Positions 1 to 7,893 of a DNA stretch of 26,046 bases are shown in pieces (within the stretch, counting starts at the first letter, position 1; each line of letters begins with the position of its first letter). The stretch comes from an uncultured Acetatifactor sp. (GTDB lineage Bacteria > Bacillota > Clostridia > Lachnospirales > Lachnospiraceae): the NCBI GenBank assembly GCA_910585665.1, contig CAJUFI010000041.1, forward strand, positions 1-26,046. The letters run 5' to 3'. The notes beneath the pieces are model-generated. The model saw only the letters and a list, made by a program, of their open reading frames with translations. It was not told the DNA's origin and made no database searches. The position numbers were made by a program, and so were the translations under genes.

Positions 1-72
1 TCCAGTACTTTTTCTTGATTTCATGTAATTTTAAGGGGCTGCTGAATAGTTACGAGCCAACAGGCATAAAGC

Positions 73-111
73 AATCCCGGAAACGCCCATTTTATCAGCA
101 TTTCCGGGATT
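73..111. terminator. Hairpin terminator downstream of guaA
   Basis: Inverted repeat AATCCCGGAAA (73-83) and TTTCCGGGATT (101-111) forms a perfect 11-bp stem with a 17-nt loop, 7 nt past the guaA stop codon. On the minus strand it is followed by GCTTTATG, on the plus strand by TTTTATCC, so the U-run is short in both directions. Its position makes it the likely guaA terminator, perhaps bidirectional. Confidence 0.65.
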
Positions 112-118
112 TTATCCG

Positions 119-1663
119 TTACTCGAACTCTATAGTCCCAGGCGGCTTGGAACTGATGTCGTAGAGCAATCGGTTGACCCCTTTCACTTCATTGATGACC
201 CTGCTCATCACCCGCTTCAGCACCTCCCAGGGAATCTCCGCGGCCTCGGCGGTCATGAAGTCCACTGTGTTCACTGCCCGCAGGGCTATGGCATAGTCAT
301 AGGTCCGCTCGTCCCCCATGACCCCCACGGAGCGCATATTGGTCAGCGCGGCAAAATATTGGTTCAGCTCCCGATCCAGTCCGGCACGGGAGATTTCCTC
401 CCGGAAAATAGCATCTGCATCCTGCACCATCTTCACTTTCTCGGCGGTGACCTCCCCCAGGATGCGCACGCCTAAGCCCGGCCCCGGGAAGGGCTGGCGG
501 AAGACCAGGCGCTCCGGAATCCCCAGTTCCAGGCCCACTTTCCGGACTTCATCCTTGAACAGGTTCCTTAAAGGCTCGATAATCTCCCGGAAATCCACAT
601 AGTCCGGCAGGCCGCCCACGTTATGGTGGGATTTGATCACCGCGGACTCGCCGCCCAGGCCGCTCTCCACCACGTCAGGGTAAATGGTCCCCTGCACCAG
701 GAAGTCCACTCTCCCTATCTTCTTTGCCTCCTCCTCGAATACCCGGATGAATTCCTCACCGATGATTTTCCGCTTCTCCTCCGGCTCCGTCACTCCGGCC
801 AGTTTCCCGTAGAAGCGCTCCCGGGCGTTGACCCGGATGAAGTTCAACTCGTAATTTCCTTTCGGGCCGAAGACCGCCTCCACCTCGTCCCCTTCGTCCT
901 TGCGCAGCAGCCCATGGTCCACGAATACGCAGGTCAGCTGCCCGCCCACGGCTTTGGACAGGAGCACGGCGGCCACGGAGGAGTCCACACCGCCTGAAAG
1001 GGCGCAGAGCACTCTGCCCTGCCCCACTTTCGCCCGGATGGCACGGATGCTCTCCTCCACGAAGGAATCCATCCTCCAGTCGCCGCTGCAGCCGCAGATG
1101 TTCCTCACGAAGTTGAACAGCATTTTCGAGCCGCCCTCTGTGTGCATCACTTCCGGGTGAAACTGAATGGCATATAGTTTTCTCTCCTCGCACTCTGCCG
1201 CCGCCACAGGGCAGTCCGCGGTGGACGCTGTCACACGGAAGCCTTCTGCCATCTGGGCTATGTAGTCAAAATGGCTCATCCAGCAGACCGTGCGCGGTTT
1301 TGCGTCTGCAAAAAGCTTTGATTCCGTATCTATGTCCACTTCTGTCTTGCCGTACTCCCGCACTGCGGCGCGGGCTACTTTTCCGCCCAATACGTGCATC
1401 ATCAGCTGCGCCCCGTAGCACAGCCCAAGCACGGGCACGCCCAGCCCAAACAGTTCCGGGGAGCAGGTCGCGGCGCCTTCTTCGTAGCAGCTGCTGGGGC
1501 CTCCTGTCAAAATGATGCCCCTGGGCTTTTTCTCCATGATCTTCGCCAGATCCGTCTTGTATGAATAGATTTCGCAGTATACATTGCACTCTCTGACCCG
1601 TCTTGCCACCAATTGGTTGTATTGACCGCCAAAGTCAATAACAATCACCAACTCTTTCTCCAT
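119..1663 (-). CDS. guaA: GMP synthase (glutamine-hydrolysing)
   Basis: Converts XMP to GMP with ATP and glutamine, the last step of guanine nucleotide synthesis in the cytoplasm. The 514-residue product has the full family layout. The N-terminal class I glutamine amidotransferase carries the nucleophile Cys82 in GLCYGAQ and the His169/Glu171 pair in FHPEV. The ATP-pyrophosphatase domain has the PP-loop SGGVDSS at 223-229. The C-terminal dimerisation domain ends in PPGTIEFE, where many homologues have PPGTIEWE. The ATG is preceded by GGGGAGGAAGC, a good ribosome site. The gene has its own promoter 80-105 bp upstream and is separated by 235 bp from the pdaA-like gene on the same strand, so it is probably transcribed alone. 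I saw no purine-riboswitch fold in the leader of about 70 nt. Confidence 0.97.
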   Translation of the reverse strand: MEKELVIVIDFGGQYNQLVARRVRECNVYCEIYSYKTDLAKIMEKKPRGIILTGGPSSCYEEGAATCSPELFGLGVPVLGLCYGAQLMMHVLGGKVARAAVREYGKTEVDIDTESKLFADAKPRTVCWMSHFDYIAQMAEGFRVTASTADCPVAAAECEERKLYAIQFHPEVMHTEGGSKMLFNFVRNICGCSGDWRMDSFVEESIRAIRAKVGQGRVLCALSGGVDSSVAAVLLSKAVGGQLTCVFVDHGLLRKDEGDEVEAVFGPKGNYELNFIRVNARERFYGKLAGVTEPEEKRKIIGEEFIRVFEEEAKKIGRVDFLVQGTIYPDVVESGLGGESAVIKSHHNVGGLPDYVDFREIIEPLRNLFKDEVRKVGLELGIPERLVFRQPFPGPGLGVRILGEVTAEKVKMVQDADAIFREEISRAGLDRELNQYFAALTNMRSVGVMGDERTYDYAIALRAVNTVDFMTAEAAEIPWEVLKRVMSRVINEVKGVNRLLYDISSKPPGTIEFE

Positions 1664-1740
1664 GCTTCCTCCCCTTCCCGCATTCCCGCTTCTTTTAATC
1701 GTTGTCTCTGTTTGCGATTTCCATCAGGAATTTGGTTTAC

Positions 1741-1769
1741 ATTATAAAATAGGGAAAGAAGCAAGTCAA
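1741..1769 (-). promoter_or_regulatory. Sigma-A type promoter of guaA
   Basis: On the minus strand TTGACT (1764-1769) and TATAAT (1741-1746) are separated by exactly 17 bp. This predicts a leader of about 70 nt before the guaA ATG at 1663. The motif CTTGACTT recurs twice just upstream (around 1795-1816), giving three short direct repeats in this spacer. Confidence 0.75.
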
Positions 1770-1898
1770 GCCCCATCCAAGGCGGCAAGCAAAAAAGTCA
1801 AGAGAAAAGTCAAGAGAAGCCTGCGGCGAAGGAGGCCTGCGAAAGGTTCCTCGCCTATCGGATTCGGGGGAAAGCGCGGTCTTCAGCGTACTGTCAGG

Positions 1899-2930
1899 TC
1901 AATTTCCGTCACTGTCCGGCTCCGCTGGCTGCGGGTTCTCGTCCTGTAGAATCCTTCCCGCGCCATCGCCGGATTCCGCGCCTCCGGCCGCCGCGCTGTT
2001 CCCGGCGCTGCCGTTCCTGATGCCGCCATTCCCGGCTCCACTGTTCCCGCTTCCCTGTGTGCTTCCCGTGCTGCCACCCACGAGATCCGCCAGGGGCCGA
2101 AAGCTATACCCCATCTCTTCCCACTTCGTCAGCAGCTCATCCATGATCTCCCCATTCGTCCTGGAGGTGCTGTGCAGCAGCACGATAGCCCCCGGATGGA
2201 TACGGCCGGTCAGCTTTTCAAAGGCCTCCTCATGGCTGGGCTGGCTGTCCTGGTTCCAGTCCACATAGGCCAGGCTCCAGAAGAATGTGGAGTACCCCAG
2301 GTCTTTCGCCATCTGCAGATTCGTCGTGCTGTATTTCCCCTGGGGCGGCCGATAGTACATCGACAGTTCCGCCCCTGTCACCTCCCGGAACAGAGACGCC
2401 ACATCGTCCATTTCTTTCTGGAAAGACGCCTTATCCGAAATCTTGGACATATCCGGATGATGATATGTATGATTGCCCACCGTATGGCCGTCCTCCACCA
2501 TGCGCCTGGCGATGTCCGGCGCAGACTCCAGAAAATGCCCCACCACGAAGAAGGTGGACGGGGCATTGTGTTTTTTCAGCGCGTCCAGGATAGGTTCCGT
2601 GTTGCCGTTCTCGTAGCCGCAGTCAAAAGTCAGATAGATCACCTTCTCCTCCCCTTCCCCGCAGTAGTACGCATCGTACTGGGCAAGCTCCGCCATGGAT
2701 GCGTTCCCGGCGGGCTTCTGGCCCGGCTGCCCGAATCCCAGCCCCCAGTTCTCGCTTTCCTGCAGCAGCCCGCCGGAGGTCTGCTGCGTCTCCGCCCGGA
2801 TTTCCGCCGCCTCTCTGCCCAGGAAGAACATGCCGCAGAAAAGGGCCAGGGTGGGCAGGGCCTTTTTCCAGTTTATCCTTTGGGTCTGCAACAGCTTTTG
2901 TACCACGTCCTTCACATAAATCGTCTTCAT
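1899..2930 (-). CDS. pdaA: Polysaccharide deacetylase, PdaA-type (delta-lactam biosynthesis)
   Basis: Family role: removes the acetyl group from peptidoglycan amino sugars; PdaA acts on muramic acid during muramic-delta-lactam formation in the spore cortex. The 343-residue product has an N-terminal membrane anchor (about 24-38), then the NodB fold. Visible motifs are TFDCGYENG at 101-109, where the second Asp of the usual TFDDG is replaced as in PdaA proteins; the metal ligands NHTYHH at 153-158; RPPQGKY at 194-200; and LLHS at 251-254. Residues about 284-343 form a Gly/Ser/Ala/Asn-rich tail that is not part of the catalytic fold. GGAGAGAGGGAA precedes the ATG. The nearest regulatory sequence I could read confidently belongs to guaA, so its own promoter, possibly sporulation-specific, is unassigned. 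Confidence 0.88.
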   Translation of the reverse strand: MKTIYVKDVVQKLLQTQRINWKKALPTLALFCGMFFLGREAAEIRAETQQTSGGLLQESENWGLGFGQPGQKPAGNASMAELAQYDAYYCGEGEEKVIYLTFDCGYENGNTEPILDALKKHNAPSTFFVVGHFLESAPDIARRMVEDGHTVGNHTYHHPDMSKISDKASFQKEMDDVASLFREVTGAELSMYYRPPQGKYSTTNLQMAKDLGYSTFFWSLAYVDWNQDSQPSHEEAFEKLTGRIHPGAIVLLHSTSRTNGEIMDELLTKWEEMGYSFRPLADLVGGSTGSTQGSGNSGAGNGGIRNGSAGNSAAAGGAESGDGAGRILQDENPQPAEPDSDGN

Positions 2931-3329
2931 TTCCCTCTCTCCATTTCACAGTCAGCCATAGGAAATCCCAGCCCCGGGATGACGCATGGCCGATTTCCAA
3001 TGTCTCTACAATATATGTAAAGAGGGCTTAACCCAATCACCTCCCGGCTTTGTCCCCGCAAAAAACCGTCCTATCCGCACAAATCGCCCCTGCCCTCCCC
3101 TTCAAGTCAACTTTTTTTACCAAATCATCGCACGGTTTTGCCGGGCATTTCGCCCAGGTACCCGAATTTTCTAATATGGATTGCATCTTATCATAATCCC
3201 GAATTTTAGTAATATTTTTTTACTTTCTTCCGTCTTCATTATTGATTTTTCGTATAATTCATGTATAATAAAGAATAAGAAAAGAGGGACGAACCCAAAA
3301 TCCCTCCGCCAGAGAAAGGACGAAGACCA
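2931..3329. other. Divergent intergenic region, pdaA-like / ROK regulator
   Basis: This 399-bp spacer separates two divergent genes. The ROK side holds the promoter listed separately and a short inverted repeat AGTAA/TTACT (3208-3224) upstream of its -35. The pdaA side holds small inverted repeats: ATCCC/GGGAT (2965-2980), enclosed by GGAAAT/ATTTCC (2961-2998), which would lie in the transcript leader. A further GGGC/GCCC hairpin lies at 3143-3155. I see no convincing gene or RNA family here. Confidence 0.4.
3242..3269 (+). promoter_or_regulatory. Promoter of the ROK-family gene
   Basis: TTGATT (3242-3247) and TATAAT (3264-3269) are 16 bp apart. A second TATAAT lies at 3253-3258. The predicted leader is about 55 nt. 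The gene's ribosome site AGAAAGGA (3312-3319) precedes the ATG at 3330. Confidence 0.65.
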
Positions 3330-4547
3330 ATGTTGACACTGCACGGAACCAACCTGACAAACGTAAAAGAGAGAAATCGCGCACTCGCCCTGCGTCTTAT
3401 CAGTACGGGACAATCCGTATCCAGGGCAAATCTGGCCAGAAGCATGCATCTGACGAAAACCACTCTTGGCAACATCGTTTCCGACCTGATTGCCAACGAC
3501 ATCATCAGGGAGTATACCCATTCCTCCTCGGAAGCGGATTCCTCCCTGGGCAGAAAACCCATCATCCTCGACCTGTCCCCCAATTCGCCGCTTATCGCGG
3601 GGATGCTGATCAAGCGCGGCCTGCTCAGCGTGATCCTGGCAGACCTGAAGGGGCGCATCATCACCCAGGAGGACTACAGGTACGACTCGCTGGACACGGA
3701 CACCCTGATCGAGACCCTTCTGAAGCTTCTGGATAAGCTGCGCAAAGGGCAGAGCAGGCGGGTGGCCGCGATCGGCATCTCCTCCGTTGGGCCTGTGGAC
3801 ACCAAGACCCAGAAGCTCACCATACCGGCGAACTTCTGGGGCATCTGCGACCTGGCGGTGCCGGAGATCCTGAGCCAGCGCACCGGCCTGCCTGCTTATA
3901 TCATCCACGACAGCAGCGCAGGCGCGCTGGCCGAAAAGATATACGGCTCCCAGACCCGCTCGAACAATCTGTTCTATCTACATATCATGAACGGCATCGG
4001 GGCCGGATATATCTTTCAGGGAAATATCTATGACGGAGATTTCGGGCAGACCGGAGAGCTGGGGCACACCTCCATCAACTTCGCGGGCCCGCCCTGCAGC
4101 TGCGGCAACCGCGGATGCCTGGATTTGTATGCCAATGTGGAGAACATGAACCGCCACATCCGGGAGCTGCGCAATATCTATAAGGGCCCTACGCTGCTGG
4201 CCCCGAACCAGGACTCCTACAGCTGGGGCGACATCATCGCGGCGGCCTCTGCCATGGACTTCCTGGCCATGGCGGCGTTGGACGAGTTCTGCGGCTATCT
4301 GGCTTACGGCGTGCGCAATGCCATCCATCTGCTGGACATCTGCCATATCATCGTGGGCTATGATTCCCCTGTAGAGTCCACCGTGGTGGAAGATACCCTC
4401 GCCACCAAGCTCAACAGCGGCCTGATGCCCAACACAAGGCATGCCGTGGAAATCGTGAAGTCGTCCTTCGGGGGCCAGGCACCGTTGATCGGCTCCATCG
4501 CTGTGGTGACGGACAAAATATTCAACGGGGAGTTGACTCTGTTTTGA
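3330..4547 (+). CDS. ROK-family transcriptional regulator (NagC/XylR-like)
   Basis: A probable sugar-responsive DNA-binding regulator of 405 residues. Residues 1-80 form a winged helix-turn-helix typical of NagC/XylR/Mlc proteins, with the helix pair around SRANLARSMHLTKTTLG. The rest is a ROK sugar-kinase-like fold. It has a GIGAGYI glycine motif (222-228), then the zinc signature with His246 in GELGHT and the cysteines 256, 258 and 263 in CSCGNRGC. The Asp of the kinase-like active site appears in IHDSSAG rather than the usual NDAN form, which fits a regulator rather than an active kinase. AGAAAGGA supplies the ribosome site. It stands alone between a divergent gene and a convergent one, so the ligand and regulon cannot be deduced from context. 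Confidence 0.9.
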   Translation: MLTLHGTNLTNVKERNRALALRLISTGQSVSRANLARSMHLTKTTLGNIVSDLIANDIIREYTHSSSEADSSLGRKPIILDLSPNSPLIAGMLIKRGLLSVILADLKGRIITQEDYRYDSLDTDTLIETLLKLLDKLRKGQSRRVAAIGISSVGPVDTKTQKLTIPANFWGICDLAVPEILSQRTGLPAYIIHDSSAGALAEKIYGSQTRSNNLFYLHIMNGIGAGYIFQGNIYDGDFGQTGELGHTSINFAGPPCSCGNRGCLDLYANVENMNRHIRELRNIYKGPTLLAPNQDSYSWGDIIAAASAMDFLAMAALDEFCGYLAYGVRNAIHLLDICHIIVGYDSPVESTVVEDTLATKLNSGLMPNTRHAVEIVKSSFGGQAPLIGSIAVVTDKIFNGELTLF

Positions 4548-4592
4548 CGAAATGTCAGTTTTGATGACTTATCCGCTGCCTTTCGCACAGAA

Positions 4593-4634
4593 AAAGAATC
4601 CGGTTTCGGGCAGATGCCCCTGGCCGGATTCTTT
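4593..4634. terminator. Bidirectional terminator between convergent genes
   Basis: AAAGAATCCGG (4593-4603) pairs with CCGGATTCTTT (4624-4634), 11 bp, and an inner GGGC/GCCC pair (4608-4619) stacks inside it. It lies between the ROK gene (plus) and the SH3 protein gene (minus). On the minus strand the second arm ends in TTTTTCTG, a good U-run; on the plus strand the run is TTTCTCTG. Confidence 0.75.
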
Positions 4635-4721
4635 CTCTGTTCTATGGTCACCCTGGCCCACGCCCTGCCCGAGCAGCGCGTTCACCGCCCGCAATCTGCC
4701 GCCGGAGCCTGCGGGCCCTGT

Positions 4722-6272
4722 CTATTCCGCGGCCGCTTCGTACATCAGGCTGGTGACCACATACAACACCTGGCCATTGTACTCCACCCTGGACCAGCCG
4801 GAGTCCCTGCTGTAGCCTGTGCGGTGGACTTTCTCGCCATAGTTCAGCTGGCAGCTGACCGTGGCGTCCCCCTCGGTGGTGCTGGGCTCCGTCCTCAGGT
4901 TCACGTACTCCTTGGGCGAAATCCAGTCGTCGCAGTTCTGGAAGATGATGATCCTGCCGCTGACGGTACTGACCCGGTTGGGGTCGGCGGGCTGCACCGC
5001 GGGCCGATAGCTTAAATCCGCGGTCAGGTATTGGCTCACTGCGTAAAGGGTCTGACCATTGTAGTCAATCTTGGACCAGCCCGTGTCCGGGTTGATGCCG
5101 ATGCGCACAAGCGTCTCGCCGTTATGGGCCTGAGTCACTATATTGGCCGCATCCGCAGTGGTAGGGACCAGGCGCAGGTTGACCACGTCCTTCGGCGTCA
5201 CGGACTCCTGCACAGCCTGGAACGTCATGTCTTCCGTTCCGGACACCGGCTCCCGCTCCTCCGGCTCGGGTGATGCGGATTCCCCGCCGGTTCCGGCGCC
5301 CGGCTCTGTGCCTGTCCCTCCACCGCCGTCTCCGATTCCTGGCTCTGTAGTTCCACTGCCGTCTCCTGTTTCCGTCCCTGTCCCTCCATTGTCCGATTCC
5401 GCATCTGTCCCTGACGCAAGGCCAGAATCCGCGCCTGTCCCGTCCGAAGTGCCGCTGCCGGGGCCTGTGCCCTCCGGCGCAAGTCCGGACAGGGATTCTC
5501 CCGACTGCCCTTCATCGTCTCCCGGCTCCTCCAAATCCAGCTTAGGAGCCTGTTCTCCGGATTCATCCGGTGATTCCGTGGCCTGGGAGGAAACATCCTG
5601 GCCGTCACCGCCATCCGGCTTTTCCGGGTGCGCGAAGTACCACAGAATCGCGCAGATGATTGCCGCAATCACCGCAAGGACTATGAAGACCAGCGCCTTT
5701 GTCCAGGGCTTCATCGGCGGCAGCTCTTCCTCCCAGCTTTCCTCTTTCCCTTTTTCCGCCGTTTTCTGTCCCCTGTGGGAAGCCCTGGCGGCTTCTTTCC
5801 CGCGGCGATCGGCAGATGCGCCCTTCTGCTTCTGCCGTTCCGTCCTCCCGTCCGAATCCGGTTCTTCCGCCGCGCCTTTCCATCGGCCGCCATCAGGCTC
5901 CGAATCCAGATTGAACTTCTTCCACCGATAGGACACCCCCGGCTTGGAGTCCAGCTCCGACTCTTCCCAGCGCTCGTCCTCCTCCAAGTCCTGTTCCGGC
6001 ATCCTCCTATCCCATCGGCCGTCCTCCGGCTCCTCCTCCGGCATTGTCCCCTCCCAGGGAGCCTCCTCGTCCATGTCCGCGGGAAGCGCCTCCCATTCCT
6101 CCGCTTCTAAATCCGCTTCCGATTCCCTTCCTTCATATCCCTCATCCGGAAACGAACCGGCTCCCTCCCATGCCTCATCTGAAGCAGCGTCCGCCCCTGT
6201 TTTCCTGTCCGGGCGCTTTCCCTCGTTATTTCCCTGGCGCTGCTCTTTCTCATCCCAATCCTTCAACTTCAT
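4722..6272 (-). CDS. Single-pass membrane protein with two extracellular SH3-like domains
   Basis: Function unknown; the architecture suggests a cell-wall-facing sensor or binding protein. The 516-residue form has an acidic, low-complexity cytoplasmic part (1-188), one transmembrane helix (about 191-215, ALVFIVLAVIAAIICAI), a Gly/Ser/Thr/Glu/Pro-rich spacer (216-350) and two bacterial SH3-like repeats (about 352-418 and 448-510). The repeats share VNLR, DTGWSKIDYNG/DSGWSRVEYNG and a closing LYAV/LYVV strand. I chose the ATG at 6272 because GGAG lies 6 nt before it. An in-frame ATG at 6308 has no ribosome site. It lies 118 bp downstream of the BlaI-type gene on the same strand with a weak hairpin between them, so partial co-transcription is possible. 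Confidence 0.8.
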   Translation of the reverse strand: MKLKDWDEKEQRQGNNEGKRPDRKTGADAASDEAWEGAGSFPDEGYEGRESEADLEAEEWEALPADMDEEAPWEGTMPEEEPEDGRWDRRMPEQDLEEDERWEESELDSKPGVSYRWKKFNLDSEPDGGRWKGAAEEPDSDGRTERQKQKGASADRRGKEAARASHRGQKTAEKGKEESWEEELPPMKPWTKALVFIVLAVIAAIICAILWYFAHPEKPDGGDGQDVSSQATESPDESGEQAPKLDLEEPGDDEGQSGESLSGLAPEGTGPGSGTSDGTGADSGLASGTDAESDNGGTGTETGDGSGTTEPGIGDGGGGTGTEPGAGTGGESASPEPEEREPVSGTEDMTFQAVQESVTPKDVVNLRLVPTTADAANIVTQAHNGETLVRIGINPDTGWSKIDYNGQTLYAVSQYLTADLSYRPAVQPADPNRVSTVSGRIIIFQNCDDWISPKEYVNLRTEPSTTEGDATVSCQLNYGEKVHRTGYSRDSGWSRVEYNGQVLYVVTSLMYEAAAE

Positions 6273-6345
6273 CCGACACTCCATTCCGCCGCCCGCAAAC
6301 CGCGGCATATACTATAGCTTATCAGAAACCTGCTCTTGGCTTCCG

Positions 6346-6368
6346 ACAAAAGGCGCGTCCTTTGCGCC
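6346..6368 (-). terminator. Weak hairpin terminator after the BlaI-type gene
   Basis: On the minus strand GGCGC (6368-6364), a 7-nt loop and GCGCC (6356-6352) are followed by TTTTGT. The short stem and U-run suggest attenuation rather than full termination before the SH3 protein gene. Confidence 0.4.
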
Positions 6369-6390
6369 GATTCGATTATAGGAAGCTTTC

Positions 6391-6771
6391 CTATTTCCGG
6401 CCCTCTTCCTTCAGTTTGTCCACAAGGGCATAGAGATCATCCACATCCTGGTCCGTCAATTGCTTCGCCTCTGCCATATACAGGACCATTTTGTCGATTT
6501 TCCCCCCGAAAAAGCGGTTCAGCACACTCCTGGCCGAGTCCACCACGACCTCAGACTCCCTGGGCACCGCGGAATAGTGCTTGGTGCGCCCCTGTACCTC
6601 ATAAGTGACAGTGTGCTTCTCTTCCATCCTTTTCAGGAAAGAGATGATGGCATGCTTGGACCAGTGGGTGCTTTCGGAGAGCCCCTCCACCAGCTGCATC
6701 ACCGTCATGCTTCCATTGTTCCACAGCTGCTGCAGAATCAGCTGCTCGGATTCCGTTATCGAATACTGCAT
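6391..6771 (-). CDS. BlaI/MecI/CopY-family repressor
   Basis: A 126-residue winged-helix repressor of the family that controls beta-lactamase, mecA and copper genes. The DNA-binding part covers about 1-72, with the recognition region near STHWSKHAIISFLKRM. The C-terminal dimerisation helix region contains the family's FFGG motif (87-90), close to where BlaI proteins are cleaved by their protease partner. No BlaR1/MecR1-type metalloprotease gene is adjacent; the downstream neighbour is the SH3-domain membrane protein. GGAGGGA precedes the ATG. The gene has a clear promoter, and a short dyad lies in its leader, so autoregulation is likely. Confidence 0.9.
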   Translation of the reverse strand: MQYSITESEQLILQQLWNNGSMTVMQLVEGLSESTHWSKHAIISFLKRMEEKHTVTYEVQGRTKHYSAVPRESEVVVDSARSVLNRFFGGKIDKMVLYMAEAKQLTDQDVDDLYALVDKLKEEGRK

Positions 6772-6816
6772 CCTCTTCCCTCCATCCGCCCCATGGCAGA
6801 TTTTTCTCCGAAGGCG

Positions 6817-6874
6817 ACTTCTTCGAAAGTAACCTTCTTATTACCACTATAGCATACCTGTCAGACTTTTGCAA
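6817..6874 (-). promoter_or_regulatory. Promoter and candidate operator of the BlaI-type gene
   Basis: On the minus strand TTGCAA (6869-6874) and TATAGT (6846-6851) are 17 bp apart, with TGC before the -10 (extended -10). A dyad ACTT...AAGT around TTCGAA (6817-6830) lies just past the expected start point and is a candidate operator. A perfect 10-bp palindrome AAGAGCTCTT sits upstream of the -35 (6881-6890). Confidence 0.6.
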
Positions 6875-6901
6875 GCCGAAAAGAGCTCTTACGGATGGCT
6901 G

Positions 6902-7741
6902 TTACGAACGGCCCCGCGCTTTTTGCCCTTTCGACAGGGTCTCCGAGGGAAGCTCCCCCATCCATCGCTTGTATGTCTTCGAAAAATAGGAGTCGCTGTT
7001 GAAGCCGCACCGTTCCGCGCATTCACGGACATTGTGCTCCCCTGTCCAAAGCAGGTACCGGGCATTTTCGCAGCGGAGAAAGTTCAGATAATCCACAATC
7101 GTTTTTCCGGTTGCGCTCTTGAATTCATGGCAGAGATAAAATTTGCTGAATCCGATCTCCTGGCAGATTTTGTCAATAGTCAATGGTTCCGGGTAATGCT
7201 GGCTCAGGAAAATCAGGCTTTTCCGCACCATTTCAAGCTGCCGCCTGGATTGCTCGAAATCAGCGCCAGCGCCCGGTACGGAACTCTCACGGCACAGCAG
7301 GCCTACGAGCGCAAGAACTTCCGCCTGTACCATGGACTTGTAGTACGGTTTTCCGGCTTCCATTTCCCGGATAATGGCCTCATAATGAGCGAGCGCGCAC
7401 TTATCGCCGGTCTTGTTCCGGAGCGAAATTTTCCCGATGGGATAGTCGAATTTCTTACAGTAATTTTTATCGATGGTCAGGCAATAATATTCGCTGGATT
7501 GGATGGCGTTGATTCTATGAATCCTGAGTGCGTCGATGATGATCAGGGTCCCCGCGGGGGCGTCTGTCATTACGCCGTCGATTTCCACCGTGCACTGGCC
7601 TGATGTGAAAAGAAGCAGCTCCAGGCTTTCATGCCAATGGGGCAGGACATAATAGTTTTGCGGCAATGTCCATGGGTGCAATGTAATAGGAAAATTCGGT
7701 TGTTCGAATCTTTGATGTTCAAATAGCGTATTGTCAGCCAT
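6902..7741 (-). CDS. AraC-family transcriptional regulator
   Basis: A 279-residue regulator with an N-terminal cupin-type sensing domain (about 15-150; LPHWHESLELLL, then GTLIIIDALRIHRI). A C-terminal double helix-turn-helix covers about 175-270 (LTIDKICQEIGFSKFYLCHEFK, split here from CGFNSDSYFSKTYKRW). GAGGAGAG precedes the ATG. It is divergent from the secreted metallopeptidase gene with 152 bp between the two starts. That spacer carries two 10-bp direct repeats about two helical turns apart, a spacing that AraC-type proteins often bind. Regulation of the divergent gene is therefore plausible, but the ligand is unknown. Confidence 0.93.
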   Translation of the reverse strand: MADNTLFEHQRFEQPNFPITLHPWTLPQNYYVLPHWHESLELLLFTSGQCTVEIDGVMTDAPAGTLIIIDALRIHRINAIQSSEYYCLTIDKNYCKKFDYPIGKISLRNKTGDKCALAHYEAIIREMEAGKPYYKSMVQAEVLALVGLLCRESSVPGAGADFEQSRRQLEMVRKSLIFLSQHYPEPLTIDKICQEIGFSKFYLCHEFKSATGKTIVDYLNFLRCENARYLLWTGEHNVRECAERCGFNSDSYFSKTYKRWMGELPSETLSKGQKARGRS

Positions 7742-7783
7742 GTGACTCTCCTCAGGAAGCTCTCCTTAAAAAAGCAAGATTAT

Positions 7784-7857
7784 TTTATACCTAAGCAATA
7801 TCCTGTCTTTGCAAATCCATAGCTGAATTATACAATAAAGAAGGGCGTTATACAATA
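7784..7857. promoter_or_regulatory. Shared divergent promoter region with direct repeats
   Basis: For the plus-strand gene TTGCAA (7809-7814) and TACAAT (7831-7836) are 16 bp apart. For the minus-strand AraC gene the same self-complementary TTGCAA could pair with TATAAA (7784-7789) at 19 bp, a long spacer. TTATACAATA occurs twice, at 7828-7837 and 7848-7857, with a 20-bp period. Confidence 0.5.
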
Positions 7858-7893
7858 CAAGCCCAATCATTGCCACAGGGGAAGGAGAAAGAT

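Noticed and set aside
1664..1740. Purine riboswitch in the guaA leader
   Set aside because: The leader is about 70 nt and shows no three-way-junction arms or terminator alternative.
3171..3908. Long minus-strand frame opposite the ROK gene
   Set aside because: The plus strand encodes a full ROK protein with its zinc signature, promoter and ribosome site. The opposite frame has no family features.
6272..6308. Longer start of the SH3-domain protein at 6308
   Set aside because: No ribosome site precedes that ATG, while GGAG is correctly spaced before the ATG at 6272.
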